Source of the DNA: Massariosphaeria phaeospora
Lineage: Eukaryota; Ascomycota; Dothideomycetes; Pleosporales
Reading direction: 5' to 3'
Length of the DNA: 64,000 bases
Assembly (NCBI GenBank): GCA_011032825.1
Contig: JAADJZ010000018.1
Coordinates: forward strand, 620,001-684,000
Position numbers and translations under genes: made by a program. Shown here piece after piece: positions 35,642-46,757 of this stretch (position 1 is its first letter; every line of letters starts with the position of its first letter). A model generated the notes under the pieces. The model had not been told where the DNA came from, ran no database searches, and saw only the letters and a program-made list of their open reading frames with translations.

Positions 35642-38236
35642 ATGGAGGCAAAGAACACCCCCGATATGTCCATTCCTACGCTCGAGGCCCTTCCTCTCCC
35701 GCAACTAATGCACGATCTCGCTCTCCCGTGGCTTAATGGGCACTACATCGAAGTCCCTGACAGTCTCTATTACGTGGAGGACCCTCACGGTACCATTAAT
35801 TTCACACCCATAAATTCCAGCCACGAAGAAATACCTACGCCCACTCGCTACAACGTTGAAGTCAGAATTGGTGAGGCCATTGAAGCGGCGTTTGTGTTCG
35901 TTGTGCGTCTAGAGGATAATGGACTGTGGGTGTCTGAGGAAGAGGAGGTAGATAGAGGGGATAGTGAGGTCAAGGCGTTGACTAGGGACGATGGAGAGGA
36001 AGATATACCAGAAAGTTACATATCAGACGAACCAGAGGGCAACATCTCGGTTCTCCTATGGGCTCACAACGGATCATTCTTCGCACTATCGAACGACCCC
36101 TCCACCGGCGCCGATGTCTCCGTCCAGTTATTTCCCAATAAAGTCGCCATATCCATCATAGACAACCTCTTCACGAACGAATTCGATCTCCAGCCCCTCC
36201 GCCACGACGAACTACCCGCTGCGCTCAGCAAATGGACGCAAATCCACATGGAATACTACTGGCACGCTGAAGAACTCCCGTTGACGAGGTGGCGCGACGT
36301 GCAAGTCACATCTGTGCATGAGCGTGATGTAGAGGTCACAAATGCTTATACAGATGATTGGCAGGGGGGCAGATGGCATTGGCTCAAGCTTGAGCGGGGG
36401 CAGATTACTCCTGGGGCTATTACTAGGGGAGAAAAAAGGCTGGTCCAGCTGTGGGTTTTTTACGAGAAAGACGGGTCAAGGTCAACGATGTTTTGGGAGG
36501 AGGATGCGAGGCCGTTATATGAGAGATTTGACGGGTTAGAGAAGAAATGGTACAAAATCATACATCGCCCGGTGGGCGCCGGGCAGCATTTATCCGACCA
36601 CCTTCAACACCATTTCTCCACCCCTGTCGACCAGCAATGGGTCTTCGTCCGCCCTTCGTTTTATAGCGAGCGCTCCGGCGTCGCCATGGTCGTCTGCAAA
36701 GATGAACATGACCTCATCCGCAACCGTGTCGTTGTCAAACACCTCCGCAAGCTCAATACCGAGGGCAACCCCATGAACGACCTGAGCGCTGCAGCCTTCG
36801 ATCCCAGGGAACTCTACCTCCACCGTGTCCTCTCGATGGTTTATCCGGATGACCCCAACGTCCTAAATCTCATCACCTCCTCCTTCCACGACAGTGAGCT
36901 CTACCTCCCCTGGAAACTATACCTCGAGTACGCGCCGCACGGTACCCTCTGGGATCCCGCCGCAGACGCCTATATGAATAGTAGGGTACTCCCAGAGACA
37001 TTCATCTGGCACGTCTTCCGCAGCCTCGTGGACGCGTGCGTGAACCTCAGAAGCCTGGGCTCAGAATGCATACACGCGGACATGAAGCTGCTCAACGTGT
37101 TCCTCGGTATGCCGAACCCGTCTGCCTGGCCCTCGTATCCGAATCCCAAACTCGCCGACTTCGGCGTCTACTACTGGCTCGGCCAGGAACAAATCGAGAA
37201 CGCTTGCGGCACGGCCGGGTACCATGCGCCAGAGGCCTTCGGGCCGTACCCACGCAGTCCCGTGAGGACCGATGTGTGGGCCATCGGCATAATAGTGTGG
37301 TGTCTGATGCGCAAGCACCCGGAAGGATTACGTTTAGATGAATACTTTCAACCCCCTCTAGTGGACGATCGAGCCAGGGTGGGGGTGCGCCAAAAACTGC
37401 TTGAGAAGGATGCAGCAGTCGGGTATGATGAGTTGTATTCGCGCAGGCTGGAGGAGCTGGTGGCGTGGTGCTTGGAGGAGGATCTGGCCATGCGGCCGAG
37501 CATGGAGACTTTGGAACAGAAAGTGGATGCTGGGGCGCAGGCGTGGGACGATGCGAATGGCAAGTTTATGCTGGGGGAAAAGCATGGTCCGCTTCCGGCT
37601 TGGATGAGGGTCAACGGGCGGCTGGATACGGAATTCCCCCTGGGGGGCACCGCGAAGCTGGATCCTACTGCTACCGGGCTGGAGAAGACGAGGAGTGGGC
37701 AGCAGAGGGTCAATCTTGGGGGACATCTGGTGAACGTGCCAGACGAGGGTGCTGCTGCGCATTTACCGGACACGCAGCGTCCTGGCGATGCTCAGAATTT
37801 CGCTAACGCACCAGCTGAGGCGAGGGATCAGGGCATACCTATGGACCAGGTGGTAGCTGATCTTCTGGCTAGATATCGCCATGCACCTGACGCTATGCGG
37901 CGAGAGAAGTATGGGGGTCGAGAGGGTCAGGGGCGCGCGCCTCCGGCCGATGTGCAGCAGGCGCAGCAGCCCGCGCGGAATCGGCTCGCTCAGGAGTCTC
38001 TGGATGATGATGACTTGGATTTAATAGGCCAGGCCCCTCAGCCTCAGCCTCCGCTTGCTGGCAATGCCGGTGGACTTGGAGGTGCCGCCGCTGTTCCTGC
38101 CTGGGCCTTACGGTCGTCGAGCAAGAGGAGGAAAATAGTACAGTCGTCGAATGGGGGTGGGCGGCCAGTTGTTAGGCTTCCCGGTGCACAAGCCCAGCCA
38201 CAGGTGCCCGAGTACGATCCTGATGATTTTTTCTAG
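35642..38236 (+). CDS. Kinase-like paralog 1 (864 aa), intronless
   Basis: The ATG at 35642 is the first in frame. Residues about 1-345 form a domain of unknown function shared with the next three genes (motif PWLNGHYIEVPDSLYYVEDP near the start). The kinase-like domain follows: a divergent first strand with no GxGxxG, strand-3 Lys366 (RVVVKHL), hinge LYLEYAPHGTLWD, catalytic loop HADMKLLN with Asp480, Lys482 and Asn485, DFG at 506-508, activation end GTAGYHAPEAFGP, and helix-F DVWAIGIIVWCLMRK. So the catalytic Lys/Asp/Asn/Asp set is present and activity is possible. A tail of about 190 residues unique to this copy is Pro/Gln/Ala-rich with a basic patch (SSKRRKIV). It is the only member without introns. 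Substrate and role are unknown. Confidence 0.88.
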   Translation: MEAKNTPDMSIPTLEALPLPQLMHDLALPWLNGHYIEVPDSLYYVEDPHGTINFTPINSSHEEIPTPTRYNVEVRIGEAIEAAFVFVVRLEDNGLWVSEEEEVDRGDSEVKALTRDDGEEDIPESYISDEPEGNISVLLWAHNGSFFALSNDPSTGADVSVQLFPNKVAISIIDNLFTNEFDLQPLRHDELPAALSKWTQIHMEYYWHAEELPLTRWRDVQVTSVHERDVEVTNAYTDDWQGGRWHWLKLERGQITPGAITRGEKRLVQLWVFYEKDGSRSTMFWEEDARPLYERFDGLEKKWYKIIHRPVGAGQHLSDHLQHHFSTPVDQQWVFVRPSFYSERSGVAMVVCKDEHDLIRNRVVVKHLRKLNTEGNPMNDLSAAAFDPRELYLHRVLSMVYPDDPNVLNLITSSFHDSELYLPWKLYLEYAPHGTLWDPAADAYMNSRVLPETFIWHVFRSLVDACVNLRSLGSECIHADMKLLNVFLGMPNPSAWPSYPNPKLADFGVYYWLGQEQIENACGTAGYHAPEAFGPYPRSPVRTDVWAIGIIVWCLMRKHPEGLRLDEYFQPPLVDDRARVGVRQKLLEKDAAVGYDELYSRRLEELVAWCLEEDLAMRPSMETLEQKVDAGAQAWDDANGKFMLGEKHGPLPAWMRVNGRLDTEFPLGGTAKLDPTATGLEKTRSGQQRVNLGGHLVNVPDEGAAAHLPDTQRPGDAQNFANAPAEARDQGIPMDQVVADLLARYRHAPDAMRREKYGGREGQGRAPPADVQQAQQPARNRLAQESLDDDDLDLIGQAPQPQPPLAGNAGGLGGAAAVPAWALRSSSKRRKIVQSSNGGGRPVVRLPGAQAQPQVPEYDPDDFF

Positions 38237-38742
38237 GTGGTGAGTTCCCCGCTGGAGCGAAGAGTGTTATCTGAAGTTTGACGGTGTTGATTAGAGGTCT
38301 TGTCGAGATATTGTTTGAATTATGAGGGATTTGTGTATGAAGTGGGCTTGTGGGATGGATTCAGTTTGAGCACATTGGGACATGGTCATCTAGATTTATG
38401 ATCGGCGTTATATCATACGCAACTATGTATTTGAACAAACCAGGCAAACACAGTGAGACATCGAGCTACTATTGCGTTGCAACTATTGTCGTATACTTCC
38501 GTGGCACATCATGAACTAAGACAGGACAAGGCCGTTTGCGGATAACGAACAAAGACATCGGGACGCACAAGGCAGTTGAAGTTTGTGGGACTAGATGGAC
38601 TTAGCGCGGTTTGTGGTTCAACGAAGAATACACACTGTTTGTTCGACGGCACTTCATCAGTTCAGAACCGTTATTAGAATCTACACTGCGAACTAAACGT
38701 CTCGTCGTCCGATAGCCTGCCCCTCCAGCATTCCTCAAAACT
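38237..38742. other. Intergenic between kinase-like paralogs 1 and 2
   Basis: Promoter-sized gap of 506 bp; no distinct signal recognised. Confidence 0.35.
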
Positions 38743-41173
38743 ATGTCCAGCCACTGGCTCCGAGCGCCTTCTGCACCCCTAGTAGGGCCCTCAGTACCGA
38801 AAACGCACAAGTCCAACAACTGGCTCGAAGTGCCTACTACACCCCTAGTATGGCCCGAAGTACCGACAACGCACTTTGACCCCGCTGCGCGTCCGAAAAT
38901 CCAAAATGTAGCCCTCCACTGGCTCAATCGTCGGTACCATGTCGAAGCTACGGTGCCACATCCCGATCCCGAAGCCAGAGAGTGGGCAACGATCGTTTAT
39001 ACCACGTATCAACAGCCGGGTGGGGATACCTATGTTCAAGCAAAGTTTCTTTATACTCGACCGTTCAAGCCGATCGTGCTGCGTCAGAGAAGTAGGAATG
39101 ACGAGGATACTGTCATGGTTCCGCTGGCTGGGGGTTTGCCGGATGATGCTGAGGTGATGGAGGGCACGGAGCCAATTACTATCGTTTTGTACGAGGGCGC
39201 AGCGGGGGTTTTCCATGTGTGGAAGGAGGGTGAGACCACCCAAAGCGTCGTCCGGTTCGCGTCGACCCATGCTGCGTTCACGGCCATCCACAACTGGACC
39301 ACGAAGCAAGCCGACATTCTACCCGTGCGTGCCACGCAAGTTCCAGCCGCGGACACGCTTGGTTTCCGTGCAAACGTCACGCTGCGCTACAGCGCTCGCG
39401 CCCCGATATTTGAGCCAAACCCCAGAAAAGTGATGACGCGCTACCTGCATATCGTTGTGGACGCCGACGGCGACGAGAAGGTGACGGGCTGCTACAAGGA
39501 AGTGTGGTCGAAAAGTAGACTCGGACTCGAATGGGATTACCGTATTAGAGTCTCTGAAGCGGGCGGGTATTCTGGTGGGGACAACGGGCTGATCAAGTCG
39601 AGCGTGGCGACGCGGTACCGTATGTACGACTGGGCGGAGAAGAAGGGCGTCTTGCTGCACGACTATCCGAACGATAAATGGTACCACCTGGATGTGCGGA
39701 AGCGGAGCATGGTCAGCCATGTGCGCGCGCACATGGAGTTCAAAGCCCCCATGAAAGAAGGCGATAATCAGCAGTGGGAGTGTGTGAGGACAGGGTTCCA
39801 TGCCGGTGCGAACACAGTGGCGATGTTCGTGCGCTTGGACGAGAACAAAACTGTGCGAAAGGTAAGTCTGTTGGTAGACGAGTGATCTGAGCGCGAGTGC
39901 TGATGGGAGAGAATAGCGCATCGTCGTTAAGCCGACGGCTCGACATGAAACCGACGACGCTGTGGATGACTATGGTCAGTCGGTTGTCCCGCGAGAGTTG
40001 CACCTTCATAGGCTGCTGAAGAGCATGAAGCAATCGGAGTTCTCGAAGCTGTTGCATGATTCTTATCATGACTCGTCTTCCCAACCGTTTTATTTGTGTA
40101 AGTGGTATTGGGGGTAAAGGGGACTGAAAGACTGACCTGCTGTCTAGACATTGAATACGCTTCTTTTGGTTCCCTCCTGAAACTACAATTACGACACGCA
40201 GATGCTGCTGAGGCTGTTGAAGAATTGCCGTACGTCCGGTGTTGCTGGCGTTTTGAACATCGCATGTGCTAATCTGGTCCATCAGTGATAAGTCCGAGCC
40301 TGAGTATCTGCCTGAACTTTTCATTTGGCTAGTCTTCCGGAACCTAGCCACTGCTGTCAATACTCTGGTAACGCACGAGCTAGCAAAGCCTGGCTATGCC
40401 CACGTCGGTACGATTTGAGTGACTGTCTCCCGTACATAACGCTAAAATGTTCCAGATATTAAACCGGCGAACATCTTCATTACAGAGGGCAAAAAAGGGA
40501 GGATGGACAAGACTTTCGAGTTCTACAATGACGTTCTGCTGGCCGACTTTGGAGTCTATTATCGACTTGAAAAAGAGCAGATCCACGGAATGAAGGGAAC
40601 ACCCGGCTACTTCGCTCCAGGTGCGTTCCCCCCTCGTTATGACTTTACTGCGGGCTAACCAACGCACAAGAACAATACGGTCCCTATCCGAATACACCGG
40701 TTCGGACTTCCATCTTCCAAGTCGGATTGATTATTTACTCTCTCATGCGCAAAGCTGGAGTCGGCTTCCGACCCGATGAGAACGTTGTCGGCATCGACGT
40801 CCCACAATGGATTTGCAACACCGATTTCGCAAACGAGTACGATTCGCTGTACTCCCAAGGCCTCGAGGAGCTGATGCAAGCCTGTCTTGAAGAAGACGTG
40901 CGCAAGCGACCTGACCCGGCGACTCTACTTCGCAAGACTATCGCCGGTCTAGATAATTGTGACAAGCAAAATGGCGAGCTGAAGCATAAGAAGAGGAGCG
41001 AATTGCCGCGGTGGATGCAGGTTGATTTTGGGGAGGACGCATTTCGTGTAGGACGTAAACTGGAAGGGAGAAAGAGAAAGAGGGAGGGTGACGCGTATGA
41101 GACAATTGAGACTAAGGATCCAGGTGGAGAAGAACTCTATAGCGCGGGGGAAAGGAGTAGTGTTAATGAGTGA
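38743..41173 (+). CDS. Kinase-like paralog 2 (723 aa)
   Basis: Six exons: 38743-39861, 39917-40097, 40148-40229, 40286-40407, 40456-40620 and 40671-41173. All junctions are GT-AG and total 724 codons. Exon 1 (373 codons) is the shared N-terminal domain (WLNRRYHVEATV near its start), preceded by a 22-residue tandem duplication. Exon 2 opens with RIVVK (Lys378). The hinge is YIEYASFGSLLKL, the catalytic loop HVDIKPAN (Asp502, Lys504, Asn507), DFG is at 532-534, and the activation end is GTPGYFAPEQYGP. The helix-F position reads VRTSIFQVGLIIYS, with Ser where most kinases have Asp. No Gly-rich loop is recognisable. Intron 1 and the intron splitting the APE Glu codon match positions in paralogs 3 and 4. 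Confidence 0.87.
38755..38886 (+). repeat. 66-bp imperfect tandem duplication in kinase-like paralog 2
   Basis: Two adjacent 66-bp units begin TGGCTCCGAGCGCC (38755) and TGGCTCGAAGTGCC (38821). They encode WLRAPSAPLVGPSVPKTH and WLEVPTTPLVWPEVPTTH, a Pro-rich repeat near the N-terminus. The period is a multiple of three, so the frame is kept. Other paralogs lack it. Confidence 0.8.
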
Positions 41174-41710
41174 GTTTGTGTTGCGGTGGAATGTGAGAAA
41201 GTGTGGTGTTACTGTTGGAGATGGGGGTTTAGTTAACCAAAGTGGGGTGGTGGGGGTGTGGGGGCACTGGTGGGGTCAAAGTTCAAGTGACGTCATCCGG
41301 CTGCACGGTCTTGGATCCGCTCAGTTCTCCTTGTAACCCCGTCCTCTTGACAATCACATTGCCATTCCTATCTGACCCACTTGACAAAAGAACTGCTTGA
41401 CAATGGCTTCTCGTTGCGCTCCCAAACATGGCGCGTGGCGTTCCGCTCTTTGTTCTGTCTGTTTGCGGCAGAGTGAGCTGAACATCTCGCGGAAGGTGGA
41501 ATCCAGCAAACTCTTTCATGTCTAGTTTTTGTGGAACCTTTGGCGAGACAAAAATTGTTTTCACACTGTTTGTGGCTGCTCTAAGTGCTTTCTCCTTTCG
41601 TAACTGCATACGGATACACAGACTTCAACAGCATCCGTCATTATCGAATCCGAGCAACTGGGCAAGAGTCAGGAAACCACTTCCCGAACAGGACTGTCGG
41701 GCTGAACGCC
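41174..41710. other. Intergenic between kinase-like paralogs 2 and 3
   Basis: 537 bp with a G/T-rich stretch at 41190-41280. No gene seen. The ATG of paralog 3 is taken at 41711 (aacgccATGg), although the frame is open from 41585. Confidence 0.35.
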
Positions 41711-44119
41711 ATGGTTGAAATACAAGAACCAGGACCCTCAACTACACCTTTGCCATCTGTGGACTACGACCCCAGTAACTACAAACCTACCTATGATCAT
41801 TTGACGTATCACCGACTCAACGGGCGAACGGTCAATCTTGAGAGCCATGATCGACCGCCCCCAGCAAAAATGTTTGGTAGAACAGCAACGGCTTTCGTAG
41901 CTTCACCGAAGGGAGTCAATCCATTTATTATCGGCGCGTATGTTTGCCGTTTCGAGGGAGACCAACCCGGTATGATACAGCGTTTTCAGTGTACCTCGTT
42001 GAAATCCATGCCAGAACTACCGGCCAACGCCAACGAGGAATGGGAAGGCACATTGCAAGCGTTGCAAGGAAACTGGGACCCTGTCGAATCTCTACCAAGC
42101 GATATGATTCCAATCCTCAAATCTCCTAAGTTCGAGAATCTCCATCTCTGGCCCGACGACGATACTGTAACGATACCATACTTCCAAAAACCTTACATCA
42201 GGACCGAAAAGATTTACTCGAACTACACAGCCGTGAGATGCTTCCATCGTATCTTAGCCACGGAGTGGTGGCTCAAGCCTCTTCGCGAAGCCCCTAACCC
42301 TGCAGCCGAGGGTGGAGATCTCTTGGACTGGGCCGAAATAATAAGTTCTTGGAACAAGGATGGAGAATACTACGCTATTGAAGCAGACCATGGGGTTAGT
42401 TATGATCCCACCATGTGTGGCGCGTTTAAATACATTGGAGACCAGTGGACACGGATCTCAAGATCGGATTTACCGGTTGGAATAACTCAAAACAATACAC
42501 ACTACCGCCTGTGTTATGTGAATCCAGGTAGCGGTACCGAGAGGGTGTATCTACATAATCTGGATACCAAACGCCATTTTCGTGTGGTTAGAGGCAAAAT
42601 CGACGAGCATATTGAGGCAAAGGTCATCGACAACACTTCCTGGAGGATTTTCACCCATGAGCTTGCCGGTGAATATATTGCTCAGGTGCTCGGAGAACAG
42701 AACGCTGGGCGGTGGAGTTTCAAGCAGAACCTGCTACCAGAGAGATACCGCTCAGCCAATTACGACGAAGCAGGCATCAGGCTTTTCGCATGCGAGAATG
42801 ATAATGCAGTAGTGACAGATGTAAGTATTTCTCTCATTTGTCGTTGCGTCTTCGCTGATACGATTCATCCTATATCGTTCTAACGCAACACAGCGCATCG
42901 TCGTAAAGTCTCTCAAGAGTGGCGGTAAATCATTAAGGGACCTTGCCGGAGAACCCGAAAATGCGACACTAGAAGGCATGGAATGGGAATCCAGAATTCA
43001 TGAATTGCTCACGCGCGAGGACAGACATAACTGCATTATACCACTACGTGGCTGCTCACAACACACGTACACTGATGCAGATGTCTGGATGTACATTGAA
43101 TACGCGCCTTACGGAACACTGTTAGAAGTTGCAAACAGGTTTCTTCAGAAACAGGGCTACGTGCCAGAGATATTCGTGTGGTTGGCATTCAGGAATTTGG
43201 TTCGTGCATGTGAAACCATGGAGTCGCAGGAGGTTGTTCAGTGAGTATAATCGCCTGATTGTAGCTCGAGATCTGCGTGATAATATGATACTCGAATACC
43301 TGAAGCGTCCTTTTAGCTGACTATCGACAGTCCCGACCTCAAATTCGACAATGTGTTCCTTCGAGAGCCCCAGCCTGGCAGCGACTAACCCGCATTTTGC
43401 AACCCGGTAGTCGGAGACTTCGGCATGATGTACAGATACGGAAACCAGCTCACTGGAAGTGCAGGTACTGAAGGGTCAGCTTAGACATCACCCCTAACGC
43501 CCCATATCGATCAAAAACTAATTGTATCATGCAGATGGCTCACCCCAGGTACTTCTTTAATGCCCCGCCAACTAACCGAGTATTCACTAATCCATACTTA
43601 GAGCAACAGATGACCATAAAGCACCCAGACGTTCCGCCGCCAGTCAACACGATGCTACACGTCTACGCCATAGGCCTGATCATCTGGAGCCTCATGCGCC
43701 TCACCGCAGGCCTACAAGACCTCGACGATCCGAGCAAAGAAGAACGCGATTTCTCAGGCCCCGGCTCAGGAATCCCATGGCATATCGACCCACATGATCC
43801 CAAGATCTACTCTGCGCGCTTAGAAAACCTGCTACGGAGGGTCCTGGTGACTGAACCTGCGGGGAGGATTAAGCTAAAAGATCTTCTAGGGGAGGTTGAC
43901 GAGTCGCTAGTCAAATTTGGGAGGAGAATCCCCGGGATTGCGACGATGCAGCCGAAAGACTTGCCTCAGTGGCTGTGGGTGGCGGACTTAGGGCAGGAGA
44001 ATTGGAAGGTTGGGGAGAAAAGGCGGCAGCAGGCTGAGAAGAATGATGCCGCGCCCGTGGAGCCGGCCGGGTTGCAGCCAGGCGAATTCCCGGAGCACAT
44101 CGGTCAAGTACCCAGATGA
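41711..44119 (+). pseudogene. Kinase-like paralog 3 with one in-frame stop inside the kinase domain
   Basis: Five exons, 41711-42820, 42894-43240, 43331-43474, 43535-43548 (14 nt) and 43602-44119, total 711 codons. The N-terminal domain is exon 1 (370 codons). The kinase part has RIVVK (Lys375), hinge MYIEYAPYGTLLEV, catalytic loop HPDLKFDN (Asp488, Lys490, Asn493), then TAA at 43386-43388 (codon 505), ten codons before DFG (515-517). Past the stop, coherent coding resumes in the same frame (CNPVVGDFGMM), so this is one nonsense change in an otherwise normal gene. CAA-to-TAA in a CpA context would explain it. I found no GT-AG intron that removes the stop and keeps the frame. Alternatives are a sequencing error, or a truncated product of 504 residues. 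Confidence 0.72.
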
Positions 44120-44514
44120 AACTTCGTACTTTAGTCTCGATAGCGTGTTGTAGTGTAAAGTACTCGCAGTGTCCTGTTTAGCAATAGCAGCGTCCCGTCC
44201 GTTTGCGGCCATGGTTCCAACAAACAAAGGCATTGAAAACAACAAAGGATACTAGCTACGTACAGGGCCACATCAAGCCGCCTTCTAAAACATTGATCGT
44301 ATGCTCCATGTTGGAGTTCGCTACACCATACTAGTAGCTGGTATTTGCAAAACTCGACTCAGTGTTGCTGCAGTGTACGTCTACGTTATGACCTTTCGGG
44401 TGAACAGCGCTAATGCCTACAGCAGTCTGCTTCAAAGCTCTCGAATTTTTTTGGTGTAATACACAGAATACTGTACCGCGACTCGCCAGGCATCTTCAGT
44501 AGCTCTCTCGCACC
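44120..44514. other. Intergenic between kinase-like paralogs 3 and 4
   Basis: 395 bp, the shortest gap in the array; no distinct signal recognised. Confidence 0.35.
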
Positions 44515-46757
44515 ATGGCGGACGACCCAGACTCGCTGCCCGACTACCAGGACCCGGACGAAGAATTGTACGAAGAATTCAACAAAATCTTTGAGCTTGA
44601 TGGAGAACACTTAAACAATGAACCGGATGGGTGGCCATACGACTCCGGGTATGTTGAGTCGGAACCAGTCATGCGCTTCGCCCTGAACGATACGTTCGGC
44701 CGCACGCTCGAAGTCAAGTCAAGGGAATACGCGCCGCCTTCTGAGGACTTCTATCTCGGCACCATGAAACGTTGGACCTGGCGTAGTCCAAAACTGGGCG
44801 ACGGAAAGACACTTGTCAAAATTGAGTGCTTCGAGCAGGGTTCCGACGTTGGGCAGGAGATGTGGGGTAGTTTGGAACTTAAGATGGAAGATGATGGTCA
44901 AGGGGGCAACCACCCGGTTTACGACGTGCGAATCCGGGATGCCGATGTTCCCGATGTTCCCCATTGGAAACATGCATTCCTGGAGACGATAGATGTTTAT
45001 CGAGGACCAGGCCGCGATATCACGATAGAAGAGAGGGGGAAGTGGAGAGTCTTTCGAAACTTTTCGAATTTCAGGGCTGCGAAGACGTTCCACGAAATTT
45101 TGACGGCTAGTCTCCGGCTCGTTCCACGTGCCATGCCTATGCCAGGAGGTCCGGGGGAGCTTCCACCGGCGTATGGTCAAGCATGGACGTATAGCTTTGA
45201 AGAAGGCAGTACGTCTTACTTTTCCTATCAGATTGAAAAGCCAGGAGACTATTGTAACGTATGTGCTTCGTTCAAGAAGACTGGGGACAATTCGGAGTGG
45301 GCGCAACTGCGACATGATCGTACGATGTGGGCCTCTATAACGGGCCCAACGGCCAAAGAAACGATATGGCAGTTGCACTTCGGACCACCACAGGATCCGG
45401 TATTCTGGTTTAAGAATATGGAAGACGGCCAGACGTACTATGTGACAAAGAGAGTCGAGGCTGGACTGCCCAACGAACTCCCGGATAACGCTTATGTGAG
45501 CGACGTATTCCCTTGTACTGGGCGATGGACACGCGCGAATATCTTCAAGTCAGCGTCCCCGCCTTGGAATAGTAACATTGTAGAACTGTATGTTTGTTGC
45601 GATGACGACAATACGATTATAGACGTAAGACTCCTCCCGACTCCGATGTGTTCATCGTGGTAAAGCACGCGCTAAACTTGTGATTAGCGGGTCATCCAAA
45701 AGCGTTTTCCTTACCTTGGAAATAAACATTCACTGGAAGCAACGGAGGTTCCTCTGCATTTGGAATTGACGCATAATGCGATGAACGACTGTATCATCGC
45801 ATTACGAGCCGTTTCTAGACGCAAACCAATTCCATTTGATGCCCGGAACCTGCCCCCTTATGAGCCTTCCGGGCTCAGAATGTTCGTCGAGTATGCTGCA
45901 AAGGGTAATCTGTACGCGCTCATTGAGCATTACCACGATAAAAAGGCCCATGTACCAGAGGTGTTTATTTGGATACTGTTGAGGAATCTTGCCCGCGCCT
46001 GCATCAAGTTGGAAACCCCTGCGATCGGACAGGTCAACCAAGATGTCAAGCCCGATAATATTTTCATCCAAGATTGTCAGCCAGATCGAAATTTTCCGGG
46101 CTATCACTATCCCGTCCTCGGCGATTTCGGCTTGTGTTTTCAAGCGGGTGGTCCGGTGAATGGCGCAGGAACACCAGGGTAAGAGCTAATAACATAAGCA
46201 ATGTTAACCGTACTGTGCTAACTTCTGATCAGATTTTTCGCGCCAGGTACACATCTCCAAACTCGTTTGCATGAAAGCTGACAGTGAACTTAGAGCAACA
46301 AGGCCAAAATCCACGCTATCCCGGACTGGGAGACAATACTGACAATCATCGGCTTCACGTCTATGGAATTGGACTGAGTCTATGGAGCGTTATGCGCTTG
46401 AAGCCGCAAGGTTTGGTCCGGGAACAACCAAGCTCGTATTGTCAAGCCCGGTACCTGACAATGGACCCATCCAAGGAGCCGGGCCTTAAGCTCTTTCGAC
46501 CCAAGGACTACCACGAGCTCTACTCCACTAGGCTTGAAGAATTGGTTCTCAGGTGTGTAGCTGTAGACAAGCGCACCCGACCGAAATTAGAGGATTTGTT
46601 AGAGGAGGCCGAGGCTGCGCTGGCGAGTTTCTCAAAGCGTGTGCCGGGGCTCGAGAACATGAAGTTTGACGATCTGCCTCCGTGGTTTCGACTGGATACC
46701 CCAGCGGGGCAATGGAATATTGGGGATAAGCATCGCCCAATGGAGCACCAGGGGTGA
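44515..46757 (+). CDS. Kinase-like paralog 4 (692 aa), HxD changed to NxD
   Basis: Four exons: 44515-45624, 45688-46178, 46233-46246 (14 nt) and 46294-46757, total 693 codons. Exon 1 is exactly 1110 nt, the same as in paralog 3. The N-terminus is acidic (DPDSLPDYQDPDEELYEEF). The strand-3 Lys lies in RVIQKRF (Lys375). The hinge is MFVEYAAKGNLYALIEHY. The catalytic loop reads NQDVKPDN (Asn487, Asp489, Lys491, Asn494), so the HRD His is Asn while Asp, Lys and Asn remain. DFG is intact (LGDFGLCF). The activation end FFAPEQQ is encoded across the micro-exon. There is no recognisable Gly-rich loop. It may be a weak kinase or a pseudokinase. Confidence 0.86.

Noticed and set aside
43331..43474. An intron that would remove the TAA at 43386 in paralog 3
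   Set aside because: The only usable donor (GTGTTC) with acceptor CGGTAG breaks the frame into DFG, so a genuine nonsense codon is the simpler reading.
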